In this document: piece after piece, positions 19,049 through 28,479 of the stretch
How the letters are laid out: every line of letters starts with the position of its first letter
Numbering within the stretch: position 1 is the stretch's first letter
From: Chitinophagales bacterium
Lineage (GTDB): Bacteria > Bacteroidota > Bacteroidia > Chitinophagales > Chitinophagaceae
Assembly (NCBI GenBank): GCA_020059395.1
Contig: JAGVCC010000258.1
Coordinates: 1 to 32,858 of the forward strand
Reading direction: 5' to 3'
DNA: 32,858 nucleotides
The notes under the pieces: model-generated
What the model was told of the DNA's origin: nothing
Database searches by the model: none
Seen by the model: the letters and a program-made list of their open reading frames with translations, nothing else
Translations under genes and position numbers: made by a program

Positions 19049-22000
19049 ATGTCCACCGCCGCCTTTTATCCGCCAAAATTTATCCAAGGAAATATTTTAC
19101 TACAAAGCAAATATTTTCTTTTAGCTACATTACTTGCGTCTATAACAATTAGTTTTGGTAATGCCCAGCAACTGCAAAAAAAAGTACAAGCGAAAAATCC
19201 TACTACTAAGCCTGCAAACAATTTTGCTTTTGCAACAAGGATACCAGAAAAAAAACCATCTATTTTAACCATTGATAAAGAAAAAAGGGTAAAAGAAAAA
19301 CAAGCGTCTGTAGGTGAAAGAGAATTATTTGAATTTGAAATGTTAAGAGACCCTGCTACTGGTAAAATCCCCCGCATGGCAAGGAAAAATGCATTTGATG
19401 CAGCTAAAATAACACCCACATACGAATCTGCCACCTTGGGCCCGCTTGGCGTACTTTCTGTAACACCAAAGGGACCCACCAATTTAGGCGGAAGAACACG
19501 GGCCCTTGGCATTGATGTTAGAAATGATAATGTTATGATTGCCGGCAGTGTAAGCTCCGGTGTATACCGTACAACCAATGGAGGTACATCATGGACAAGA
19601 GTAGTACCAGTTGGTCAGGTTCACAATATAGTGTCTATAGCGCAAGATCCCCGTCCGGGTTTTCAGGATATTTGGTATTTTGGCACAGGTGAATCAAGCG
19701 GAAATTCTACCAGCTTAGGCTCCACTTATTTTGGTTCTGGTATATGGAAATCTACAGATAATGGTGTTACATGGGCCCAATTAGCTAGCACAGCAAGTGC
19801 TATAGAATCATATACTGTTGCTTTTGATTTTGTGCATAAAATTGCAGTTGACCCCACTAACGGAAATGTTTATGCTGCCGCCAGTAATACCATCCAACGC
19901 TCTACAGATGGAGGAACATCATGGACTACTGTATTAGGAACTTTAGCTAACGCCGGATATACTGATGTAATAGTTACACCAGCCGGCAGGGTATACGCAG
20001 CTTTTACAGGTGGTGATGCAAGTAACGGCGTGTGGACTTCTGCAACAGGTGCTTCGGGTACATGGGGTACCCGTATTGCCGGCACAGGTGGTGTACCGAG
20101 CCATGCTAACTGGAATGCACAAAGTACATACGGAAGAGTAGTACTTGCTTATGCACCATCAAGCACCAATATTGTTTATGCACTTTATTGGAATAATTTA
20201 AGCTTCGGATGCCCAGGCGGACTGCCCGAAGCTGAACTTTATAGATGGGACCAGACCTTAAACACATGGACTGATTTATCTGCAAATTTACCAAATGAAG
20301 GAGTTTGCCATGTTGGTAACGACCCATTTGCTGCCCAAGGTGGTTATGATTTAGTGTTAACTGTGAAACCTGATAACGCAAATACAGTTTTTATAGGCGG
20401 TACAAATATTTACCGTTCTACCAACGGATTTACAAGTACTGCTGCCACTACACGAATTGGCGGATATAATGCAGCCGGCAGCTACGCACTTTACCCTAAT
20501 TCTCATCCTGATATTCATACTTTGGTTTTTGGTGCTGGCAGTAATAGTATTTTATATTCTGGTAACGATGGGGGTATACAAAAAGCAGATATAACAGCAG
20601 GTTCTGTAACATGGACACCACTAAATAATGACTATGTAACTTATCAATACTATCATGCAGATATTTTACCAGTAGGTGGCAGCGATATTTTTGTTGGTGG
20701 CGCTCAAGATAATGGCACTACTTTGAATACAGGTAGTACTACCGCAAGCTCAATACTCGGTGGCGATGGGGTAGCTACCGGCTTTATTTCTTACACAAAC
20801 CCTACTTCATTTAATATTATAGCGGGTACTCAAGATGGGAACCTTGTGAGGCTTACTGGACCAAGCTTAGGTTTTGGTGGTATCGTGCCGGCAGGCTCTT
20901 CAAGTATTTTTGTTACCTATTTTAACTTAGATCAGGATAACACAAACAATTTATTTTATGCAGGACTATCATCTCTTTACCGTACAAGAATTGCAAGTAC
21001 CATTTCCGCAGGTACTGTCACTGGTAATGCTGCCACAGGTTGGGAGTTAATGGCTAGTGCTGGCATATCAGGAAATATTAGAAGCCTGGCAACCTCAAGA
21101 AACAAAACATATGCAGATGCGCCGTACTCGGCATCCAATGTGAACAGGAAACTATACATAGGCACTTCTACCGGAAGAGTATACAGATTAAATGATCCTG
21201 CTTTTGTGTCATCAGCAACTGCTGCTGTTGATATTTCTCCCGTTGGATTTCCAGCTGCTATTGTTAGCTCAATTTCTATCAATCCATCTGACGACAACGA
21301 AATACTGATTACTTATTCTAACTATGGTGTAAATAGCGTTTACCACACTACTAATGCAAATGCAGCCACACCAACATGGACAGTTGTAGAAGGACCAGCA
21401 GGCTCTGCGGTACAACTTGCCTCTGCCCGTTCATCTGCCATTGTAAAAGTTTTGGGTGTTACAGAATATTTTGTTGGTACTTCTACCGGCCTATATACCA
21501 CTACTACTTTAAGTGGTGCTACCACCGCCTGGACCAAAGTTGGAACCTCGGAAATTAATTTTGCTGTGGTAAGCCAATTAAGATACCGTCCGGCAGATAA
21601 CAAAATACTGGCGGCTACACATGGTAATGGTTTCTTTTTAATAACACTCAGCGATCCTTTTGTGCTTGCCACTAAATTGCAGAGTTTTAATGCTGTTAAA
21701 CAAGGCGACAATGCTTTAATTAACTGGAGGGTAGGTTATTCCAGCACAGCTAAAACATTTGAAGTTTTAGAAAGTACAGACGGAAGAAATTTCGTCAAAC
21801 TAAAAACAATTGATGCGATAACTAATAATGCTGATTATAGTACAGTTGATACTGACTTATCACCTGGGGTTAATTATTATAAGCTTAAAATTACAGATGC
21901 AAATGGGTCTGTTAGCCATAGTAATACCGCTGTAGTGTTTAACAAGTACGGTGGTTTTGAAGTTATCAGCATGATTCCTACTTTAGTAAACAGCACTTCT

Positions 22001-22210
22001 GTAATAAGCATTGCAAGTCATAAAAAAGGAAAAGGCAGCCTAATTGTAATAGATGCTCAGGGTAAACAGATATACCATCAGGAAATTACCTTACTGGCAG
22101 GAAACAATAATTACAATTTGAATTTTGCAAATCTTTCTTCTGGTGCTTATTATATTTACGCCGAAAGCCAGGATGGCAAATCGAATATTACCCGTTTTGT
22201 AAAGGATTAA
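19049..22210 (+). CDS. Secreted BNR/sialidase-like beta-propeller protein with T9SS type A C-terminal sorting domain
   Basis: Repeated Asp-box-like motifs (TTNGGTSWTRV, STDNGVTWAQL, STDGGTSWTTV); C-terminal VIDAQGKQIYHQEITLL..LSSGAYYIYAESQDGKSNITRFVKD. Start at internal Met 19049 preferred over 19019. Confidence 0.88.
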   Translation: MSTAAFYPPKFIQGNILLQSKYFLLATLLASITISFGNAQQLQKKVQAKNPTTKPANNFAFATRIPEKKPSILTIDKEKRVKEKQASVGERELFEFEMLRDPATGKIPRMARKNAFDAAKITPTYESATLGPLGVLSVTPKGPTNLGGRTRALGIDVRNDNVMIAGSVSSGVYRTTNGGTSWTRVVPVGQVHNIVSIAQDPRPGFQDIWYFGTGESSGNSTSLGSTYFGSGIWKSTDNGVTWAQLASTASAIESYTVAFDFVHKIAVDPTNGNVYAAASNTIQRSTDGGTSWTTVLGTLANAGYTDVIVTPAGRVYAAFTGGDASNGVWTSATGASGTWGTRIAGTGGVPSHANWNAQSTYGRVVLAYAPSSTNIVYALYWNNLSFGCPGGLPEAELYRWDQTLNTWTDLSANLPNEGVCHVGNDPFAAQGGYDLVLTVKPDNANTVFIGGTNIYRSTNGFTSTAATTRIGGYNAAGSYALYPNSHPDIHTLVFGAGSNSILYSGNDGGIQKADITAGSVTWTPLNNDYVTYQYYHADILPVGGSDIFVGGAQDNGTTLNTGSTTASSILGGDGVATGFISYTNPTSFNIIAGTQDGNLVRLTGPSLGFGGIVPAGSSSIFVTYFNLDQDNTNNLFYAGLSSLYRTRIASTISAGTVTGNAATGWELMASAGISGNIRSLATSRNKTYADAPYSASNVNRKLYIGTSTGRVYRLNDPAFVSSATAAVDISPVGFPAAIVSSISINPSDDNEILITYSNYGVNSVYHTTNANAATPTWTVVEGPAGSAVQLASARSSAIVKVLGVTEYFVGTSTGLYTTTTLSGATTAWTKVGTSEINFAVVSQLRYRPADNKILAATHGNGFFLITLSDPFVLATKLQSFNAVKQGDNALINWRVGYSSTAKTFEVLESTDGRNFVKLKTIDAITNNADYSTVDTDLSPGVNYYKLKITDANGSVSHSNTAVVFNKYGGFEVISMIPTLVNSTSVISIASHKKGKGSLIVIDAQGKQIYHQEITLLAGNNNYNLNFANLSSGAYYIYAESQDGKSNITRFVKD

Positions 22211-22224
22211 AAACTTTAGTTAAC

Positions 22225-22267
22225 TATAAAAGCAAACGCCTGCAAATTGCAGGCGTTTGCTTTTATA
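22225..22267 (+). terminator. Intrinsic terminator downstream of the BNR/T9SS gene
   Basis: TATAAAAGCAAACGCCTGCAA-A-TTGCAGGCGTTTGCTTTTATA, perfect 21-bp stem. Confidence 0.88.
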
Positions 22268-22554
22268 AAGTGTTTAGAGTTAAAGTAGATTTTTGGCTTC
22301 TAGTTTAAATTTCGGCACTGTTAATTTCGCAACCCCTAATTCGTCGTTTTAAATCATTTATACTTATCGTGAATTACTTAGAACAGTATACATCCGAAGC
22401 CGTTGTATAGCCTGAAAAAAATTACTGTTGTAAACTAATCATCGATGAAAAAAAAGAGTTAAAAATGATTGTGTAGCATCAGCTATATAATAACCAGAAA
22501 GCTTAAAAACATAAGTAGAATAACACAATTATTTATGTAATATTAAATTTACAA

Positions 22555-22584
22555 AAAAGCCGCCAGTAAATACCGGCGGCTTTT
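22555..22584. terminator. Intrinsic terminator downstream of the lipoprotein gene 22608-24071
   Basis: AAAAGCCGCC-N10-GGCGGCTTTT hairpin. Confidence 0.8.
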
Positions 22585-22607
22585 CTTTATTCAATGATAA
22601 TATCCAA

Positions 22608-24071
22608 TCAATTAAACCTCGTCCATCCTTTCCACCAGCTTGCCAGTGCACCAGAGGGTGCAACAGCGCCTATAAAATTAGTTGGGGTAAAGAAAGGATC
22701 TGCAACTTTTGCATGAGCAAAACTTGCCCTTGGTGTTATAGTACCGGAAATAGTACCCACTATACTTGAAGCGTTACCAAAAGGAGTTGGGTCTGGTGCT
22801 TCATAATTAAAAGGCTGAATAAACAGATTGACTGGCAATGTTCCATTTAATATGGTGTTTGCCTGTGAGGCTCCTTTAAAATAAGTTACTAAATCTGCTG
22901 TTGTATACGCAGAACCTGATGGTGCAGAATATTTAATACTGTCAGTGTTACCGCCTAAAAATATATTGGCAAGTACCACACCTGTACCAACATTAGCGCC
23001 TGTAGGTGTACCAGTTGTACCATCCACATCAATACCTAGGGGCCAGCCAACAATTACAGAATTGAATAAAGACATTTCTGAGTTTCTTCTGATGTGTGCA
23101 CCAGCCCTGTACAATGAGCTGCCTACATTTGAAGCAGTAGCCCTTGGGCCAATAGCCGTCATGTTACTAAAAACTACCGAAGTTTTTGGTGTTACAGTGG
23201 TGCCGCCGGCATTGTTGTCGCTTTCAAAAGCTTCAGATCTTGAAGCATCTGCAATAACCGAATCTCTTATTGATAATCCAAACTGCACTTTACCGCTGTA
23301 GCCATTGTCCGTATCAAAATCATCATCCTGTGTTTTGTAAGCTACCAGATATTTACAGTTTACTGTACCACCAAACCATTCAAAAGCATCGTCTTTAGCA
23401 AGGTAAGTTTGTACATTTTCTATAACAGTTTTGTTGCCAACAGCAGCCATAGTTAAGCTGTTAATTTCTTTATCTGGCTGAAAGGCGTAACCTGCATATT
23501 CAATTCTTACATAGCGTAAAACACCTGAGCTGTCATTAGCAACAGCAGCAGGCACTGCAGCATCACCGCTGCCGGCAAGGCCATCGCCATTTGAATTATT
23601 TACACCACCTTCTACTTCAAATAAACCTGCAGTTCCGTTAAAGCTGGTGTTAATGGGTGCTTTACCACAAATAATTAAACCACCCCAGTCGCCACTTTGT
23701 GGGTTAGGGCTGGCAGATGTAAACACAATTGGATCAAGTGCTGTACCATTTGCTACAATTTTTGCACCACGGGTTATAATAAGTGCAGCAACATCGCTGC
23801 CACTAAAAGAACCTTTAATGGTGGTACCAGCCTCTATAGTTAATGTTTTATTATTAGCTATATAAACTAAGCCTTTTAATATGTAGGTGTTTGCTTTTTT
23901 AAATATAGTGTCTGATGTAATGCGTCCTTCTACAGTTATTGTTTGGCCTGTACTGCCGCCACCACCGGTGTTGATGGTAACTATCTGAATTTGCCCGTCT
24001 GTTTCAATCTTTCTGCAAGCAGTATTGCTTAAAGCAGCAATTGCAAACAGCATTAAAATGTACTTTTTCAT
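22608..24071 (-). CDS. Probable outer-membrane lipoprotein with parallel beta-helix-like repeats, partner of the adjacent TonB receptor
   Basis: MKKYILMLFAIAALSNTAC signal; GDWGGLIICGKAPIN..EVEGG..VLRYVRIEYAGYAFQPDKEINSLTM..DDAFEWFGGTVNCKYLVAYKTQDDDFDTDNGYSGKVQFG; 30 bp downstream of the TonB receptor stop, same strand. Confidence 0.75.
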   Translation of the reverse strand: MKKYILMLFAIAALSNTACRKIETDGQIQIVTINTGGGGSTGQTITVEGRITSDTIFKKANTYILKGLVYIANNKTLTIEAGTTIKGSFSGSDVAALIITRGAKIVANGTALDPIVFTSASPNPQSGDWGGLIICGKAPINTSFNGTAGLFEVEGGVNNSNGDGLAGSGDAAVPAAVANDSSGVLRYVRIEYAGYAFQPDKEINSLTMAAVGNKTVIENVQTYLAKDDAFEWFGGTVNCKYLVAYKTQDDDFDTDNGYSGKVQFGLSIRDSVIADASRSEAFESDNNAGGTTVTPKTSVVFSNMTAIGPRATASNVGSSLYRAGAHIRRNSEMSLFNSVIVGWPLGIDVDGTTGTPTGANVGTGVVLANIFLGGNTDSIKYSAPSGSAYTTADLVTYFKGASQANTILNGTLPVNLFIQPFNYEAPDPTPFGNASSIVGTISGTITPRASFAHAKVADPFFTPTNFIGAVAPSGALASWWKGWTRFN

Positions 24072-24101
24072 GTTTGTTTTTATGTTTTAAATAGTTATAA
24101 A

Positions 24102-26876
24102 TTATAGTGAGTAGTTAAAGGTTATATTAACAGTGGTGCCAAACTGCCTTGTAAAACGGTAGGCATCAATATTTTTTTGAAACCCATCTGAGTTGTTGGC
24201 ATTTTGATAGAAATACTGCACCCTGTTAATGATGTCGGAAATATTCATTTTAATTTCACCTTTACCTTTTACAATTTTCTTAGCTAACTGAAAATCTAAT
24301 AATGGACGGGGTGCTTCATATACATCCGGAGAAGATGCGCCTGCTGCCTTATCACCTACTAAAAATATTCTTTCGCCAATTAAATTAAATAATATGGTGG
24401 CGTTTAAACCATGCTTAGGAGCATCATACAACAGCCCAAGGTTTATAAGATAATTTGACTGGCCCTGCAAGCTTCTGTCTAAATTAAACCTGGCATCTGT
24501 AACCCTGCTTTTTATGATAGCTACATTGGACTGAAACATAAAGTTTTCCATTTGGGGAGCAATAAAATCAAGCTTTTTTCTAAACTCAAGCTCTAAGCCG
24601 GCAGAGTATGCTTCTTCTGCATTTTGAAAATTGAAAGTGCTGGCACCGCCTATACCTTCGTTAAATAACTGTTCAATAGGGTCTTTAAAATATTTATAAA
24701 ATACACCTGCGCTTAACACCTCTCCTGGTTTTTTGTAAAGCTCATATCTAAGATCCAGGTTGGTAACCTTTGTACGTTTTAAAGCAGGGTTACCATTTAC
24801 TGAGGCATTTAATTCAAAGTCGTAAAGATTTAGTGAACTTAATTCTCTAAGCTCTGGCCTTATTACTGTTTGCGATGCTGAAAAACGAAGATTAGTTGTT
24901 GTATTAATTTTGTAAGTAGCATTTAAGCCGGGTAAAAAGTCGGTAACTTTTGAGTAAGTATGGCGGGGATCCCATTTTTTTACACTGCCTACTAACTGGT
25001 CAAAATGTTCTACACGTAAGCCCCAAACCAACCGCAGTTTTTCAAACAGTTCATTGTCAAACTGCAGGTAGCCTGCGTTTAAAATGGTGTTAGCCAAATA
25101 CCGGAAAGTACTTCCTTTAATGGCATCAAAAGCAACTTTATTATCGGTACCTGTGCCAAAATTTTCTGGTGCAAATATTTTATCGGCAGGCAATAGTTTT
25201 AAAGCATCATTATCAACAGGCAGATAGTTTGCAAAAAGTTTTGCATCAAACAAACGGTCTCTTACCTGAAACATGTAACCGCCTTTAATGGTTTGTTTGT
25301 TTTTAAAAGTGTAGGTTAAATCTCCGCCGGTTGTATAAATATAATCGTTTAAAATTTGGTAAATACGGCTGCCGCTTGCCTGAGAAAGTGTGTTTGAAAT
25401 AATTGCCCTGTAAGGATTTGAACTGCCTTTGTCCTTTGAATATTGCAGCCTTCTCTGGTCAGGTGAGTAGCCATCTAAAATAGTAAAAGCACCATTCCAG
25501 TTTAATTTTAAACTTTTAGTAAGGCTGTGCTGTCCGGTAAGTTGTGTGGTGAAAAAAGTGTTTTGTTTAAACGAGTATTCGTAAGCTCTTATATCTTCTG
25601 TACGGGTATCATCAATGCCATTTCTTAATATAGTGCTGTTAGCAGTATTGGTGTTTATAATACTCTTTAAAGATATTTTATTAAGGTTGTTTAACTGCAG
25701 CGATAAACTTGCCAGTGCACCCACCGATGTGTTTTGCAAATACCTTGTATCATTAAAATCTATATCGGTATTTTTAAAAGTTCTTCCGTTTTCAAAATTG
25801 TTATGTCTGTTTACAATATCCTGTATGCTGTTATTTTTTCGGTAAGTAATGCCAAAAATACCACCCAGTGTTTTACCAAACACTTTTCCTTTAAAACCAC
25901 CGTTAACTTCAAAAGCCGCATTTAAGGGTGCAGTAATTTGTGTGGGCGCCCATGCATTACGCATACTTTTACCCATGGCAGTTTTATTGGCAAAACTTGC
26001 TGTATCAAAACCACTCTTTGTAGTATAGGCAGCAGGCAAATTTCTTGTGCCGTCGTCAATACCCAACCAGTCTGTTTTACCGCCTTTATCTTCATAAAAA
26101 TTTTTTCCAATTGTTTGTGTATTAAAGCCAGAGCCAATCTGTACGTTAAAAAAGTTTTTTGCAGGTATATCTTTTGTATTTACCTGTATTAGACCACCAG
26201 CCCACTCGCCTGGATACTCTGGCACAAATGCTTTATTAACAACAATATTATCCACCATGGTGCTGGGTATAATATCAAATGAAAAAGTTTTTCTGTCTGG
26301 CTCGGTACTGGTAAGTAAAATACCATTCAGCATAGCCTGATTGTATCTGTCTGCCAAGCCACGTACCACCAAAAATTTACCTTCCTGTATGCTGGTGCCG
26401 GGTAAACGTTTTAACACCTCACCTGTATTACGGTCGGGGCTTCTTCTGATTGCTTCGGCAGAAATAACCGACGCCACCGTGTTTGTAGTTTTTTGAAAAG
26501 TAAGTAATGCGTTTGTACTTTCACGGCGGGCCGTAGTAGAGCGCACTACAACAGTTTCACTTGTTTTTGCTTTGGGTAATAATGCAATATCTAAATGAGC
26601 AATACCATCACTGCCCGTTTCTACTTCTGTAATTTCTTTACTATCGAAATTGGTTGAAGTAATTGTAACAGTGTATTTTTTACCTGTTTCAATTACCAAA
26701 CTAAAGCGGCCTTCTAAATCTGTAGCAACACCTTTACCCGTTTCTTTTATAATTACCGATACACCTGAAACTGGAGTGCCGGTTTTTGAATCAGTAATTT
26801 TTCCTTCTATTTTTCCCTTTTGGGCAAACAGACTAAAACTGCTTAAGCAAACCAATACGGATAACAATAATCTCAT
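24102..26876 (-). CDS. TonB-dependent outer-membrane receptor with N-terminal carboxypeptidase-regulatory-like domain
   Basis: MRLLLSVLVCLSSFSLFAQ signal; GKITDSKTGTPVSGVSVIIKETGKGVATDLEGRFSL; plug motif VLKRLPGTSIQEGKFLVVRGLADRYNQAMLNG; C-terminal aromatic barrel strand TVNITFNYSL. Confidence 0.94.
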   Translation of the reverse strand: MRLLLSVLVCLSSFSLFAQKGKIEGKITDSKTGTPVSGVSVIIKETGKGVATDLEGRFSLVIETGKKYTVTITSTNFDSKEITEVETGSDGIAHLDIALLPKAKTSETVVVRSTTARRESTNALLTFQKTTNTVASVISAEAIRRSPDRNTGEVLKRLPGTSIQEGKFLVVRGLADRYNQAMLNGILLTSTEPDRKTFSFDIIPSTMVDNIVVNKAFVPEYPGEWAGGLIQVNTKDIPAKNFFNVQIGSGFNTQTIGKNFYEDKGGKTDWLGIDDGTRNLPAAYTTKSGFDTASFANKTAMGKSMRNAWAPTQITAPLNAAFEVNGGFKGKVFGKTLGGIFGITYRKNNSIQDIVNRHNNFENGRTFKNTDIDFNDTRYLQNTSVGALASLSLQLNNLNKISLKSIINTNTANSTILRNGIDDTRTEDIRAYEYSFKQNTFFTTQLTGQHSLTKSLKLNWNGAFTILDGYSPDQRRLQYSKDKGSSNPYRAIISNTLSQASGSRIYQILNDYIYTTGGDLTYTFKNKQTIKGGYMFQVRDRLFDAKLFANYLPVDNDALKLLPADKIFAPENFGTGTDNKVAFDAIKGSTFRYLANTILNAGYLQFDNELFEKLRLVWGLRVEHFDQLVGSVKKWDPRHTYSKVTDFLPGLNATYKINTTTNLRFSASQTVIRPELRELSSLNLYDFELNASVNGNPALKRTKVTNLDLRYELYKKPGEVLSAGVFYKYFKDPIEQLFNEGIGGASTFNFQNAEEAYSAGLELEFRKKLDFIAPQMENFMFQSNVAIIKSRVTDARFNLDRSLQGQSNYLINLGLLYDAPKHGLNATILFNLIGERIFLVGDKAAGASSPDVYEAPRPLLDFQLAKKIVKGKGEIKMNISDIINRVQYFYQNANNSDGFQKNIDAYRFTRQFGTTVNITFNYSL

Positions 26877-26909
26877 GCCGTTAAATTTTATGCAAAGAGA
26901 TTGTTCCAA

Positions 26910-26949
26910 TGTTAACATGCCGTTACTGCAATGTTAACTTAATATGAAC
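26910..26949 (-). promoter_or_regulatory. Putative Pho-box-like array A (11-bp period), oriented toward the TonB receptor
   Basis: On the - strand the 7-mers GTTCATA, GTTAACA, AGTAACG, GTTAACA are spaced exactly 11 bp apart, ending 9 bp upstream of a -7-like TCTCTTTG (26893-26900, -). Confidence 0.45.
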
Positions 26950-26968
26950 AGTGTATATTGTTTGATTT

Positions 26969-27019
26969 GGTAACAATTACATCAAGCTATGGTAACATTA
27001 AGTTTACGTTTTGATAACA
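26969..27019 (+). promoter_or_regulatory. Putative Pho-box-like array B (11-bp period), oriented toward the porin
   Basis: On the + strand GGTAACA (26969), CATCAAG (26980), GGTAACA (26991), GTTTACG (27002), GATAACA (27013), each 11 bp apart. Confidence 0.45.
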
Positions 27020-27087
27020 CAGTTGCCTCAATTTTACAAACTAAGTAATACGGACCTTTCCAGGCCTGTAATGTCTTTAAATTGCAA

Positions 27088-27116
27088 GCTCCGCCTTAAC
27101 TGGCGGGGCTATTTTT
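27088..27116 (+). terminator. Terminator-like hairpin in the 5' region of the porin gene
   Basis: GCTCCGCC-TTAACT-GGCGGGGC stem (one G-U pair) followed by TATTTTT, 86 bp upstream of the ATG at 27202. Confidence 0.5.
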
Positions 27117-27201
27117 GCATGCTTAACAATTTGGTAATATTGAATTGCAGTAAGTGTGTTTTTAAATGTTTTTTTTTGCAGCGCAATTTAAAAGACATTA
27201 T

Positions 27202-28404
27202 ATGAAACAAATAGCATTAACTGCGCTTGCAGTTACTACTGTTATTATTTTACATGCGCAGGCTCAGCCAGCCACAGCTGTAAAAGAAACTAAACGCTGG
27301 TATGAAACCTTTTCAATACGTGGTTACGTACAGGTACGCTACAACCGCCTGCTGGAAACAAATCCAAAACTTAAATGTGAGCAATGCGACCGCTCTGTTG
27401 GAGAAAACGGTGGTTTTATTATACGCCGGGGACGTATTATTCTTAGCGGCAACCTTACCAATAATATATACTTCTATATTCAGCCAGACTTTGGCAGCAG
27501 CACAGGCACCACACAAAATATTTTTCAGGTACGTGATGCATATATGGACATAAGCTTTGATAAAAAAAATGAGTTTCGCTTAAGAGTGGGGCAAAGCAAA
27601 GTGCCTTTTGGTTTTGAAAATATGCAAAGCAGCCAAAACCGTTTACCGCTCGACAGGAATGACGGACTGAATAGTGCTGTTTCTAATGAAAGAGATTTAG
27701 GGGCATTTTTTTACTGGGCGCCTAAAGACAGGCGTGAAATGTTTACTGCATTTGTAAGGGATAATTTTAAAGGCAGTGGCGATTATGGAGTTGCTGCATT
27801 TGGTTTATATAACGGACAAACAGCTAACCGGGCAGAACAAAACAAAAATCTGCACGCAGTTGCCCGTTTTAGTTATCCATTTAAAATTGGCAGCCAAATA
27901 ATAGAGCCTGGGGTACAGGCATATGCAGGCAAGTATGTATTACCGGCTGATTTAAGAAGTGCTGGTGTAAAAGCAGCCAATAATTTTGAGTTTGATGATA
28001 AACGGGTTGCAGCATCTTTCATTGTTTATCCTAAACCTTTGGGCATACAGGCTGAATACAACTGGGGTAAAGGCCCTCAATATAATCCTGTAAAAGATTC
28101 TATTGAGGTGCGTAATCTTGATGGAGGATATATAACAGTATCTTACAGAGCTGCTTTAAAAAACGGTATGTGTCTTTTTCCTTTTACCCGGGTGCAGCAA
28201 TACAATGGGGGTAAAAAACACGAACTGGATGCCCGTAAGTACAATGTAAAGGAAATGGAAACAGGTTTGGAGTGGCAGTTAAATAAAAATTTTGAATTTA
28301 CTGTATCTTACGTGCTGTCTCAGCGCCGATTTGAGGATAATAAAGCAAAAAATAACTTTCAAAAAGGCAATTATATGAGAATGCAGGCACAACTGAATTT
28401 TTAA
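27202..28404 (+). CDS. Phosphate-selective porin O/P family outer-membrane protein
   Basis: MKQIALTALAVTTVIILHAQA signal; GGFIIRRGRIILSGNLTNNIYFYIQPDFG, RLRVGQSKVPFGFENMQSSQNRLPLDR, typical of OprO/OprP-like Bacteroidota porins. Confidence 0.85.
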   Translation: MKQIALTALAVTTVIILHAQAQPATAVKETKRWYETFSIRGYVQVRYNRLLETNPKLKCEQCDRSVGENGGFIIRRGRIILSGNLTNNIYFYIQPDFGSSTGTTQNIFQVRDAYMDISFDKKNEFRLRVGQSKVPFGFENMQSSQNRLPLDRNDGLNSAVSNERDLGAFFYWAPKDRREMFTAFVRDNFKGSGDYGVAAFGLYNGQTANRAEQNKNLHAVARFSYPFKIGSQIIEPGVQAYAGKYVLPADLRSAGVKAANNFEFDDKRVAASFIVYPKPLGIQAEYNWGKGPQYNPVKDSIEVRNLDGGYITVSYRAALKNGMCLFPFTRVQQYNGGKKHELDARKYNVKEMETGLEWQLNKNFEFTVSYVLSQRRFEDNKAKNNFQKGNYMRMQAQLNF

Positions 28405-28457
28405 TGTTAATAAATTATTACCAATAAATAATTACACAGGCTTCTTAAATCACTTTA

Positions 28458-28465
28458 TACATTTG
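28458..28465 (+). promoter_or_regulatory. -7-like element upstream of the DUF47 gene
   Basis: TACATTTG matches TAnnTTTG, 15 nt upstream of ATG 28480; no clear -33 element. Confidence 0.35.
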
Positions 28466-28479
28466 CAAAAATTAATTTT

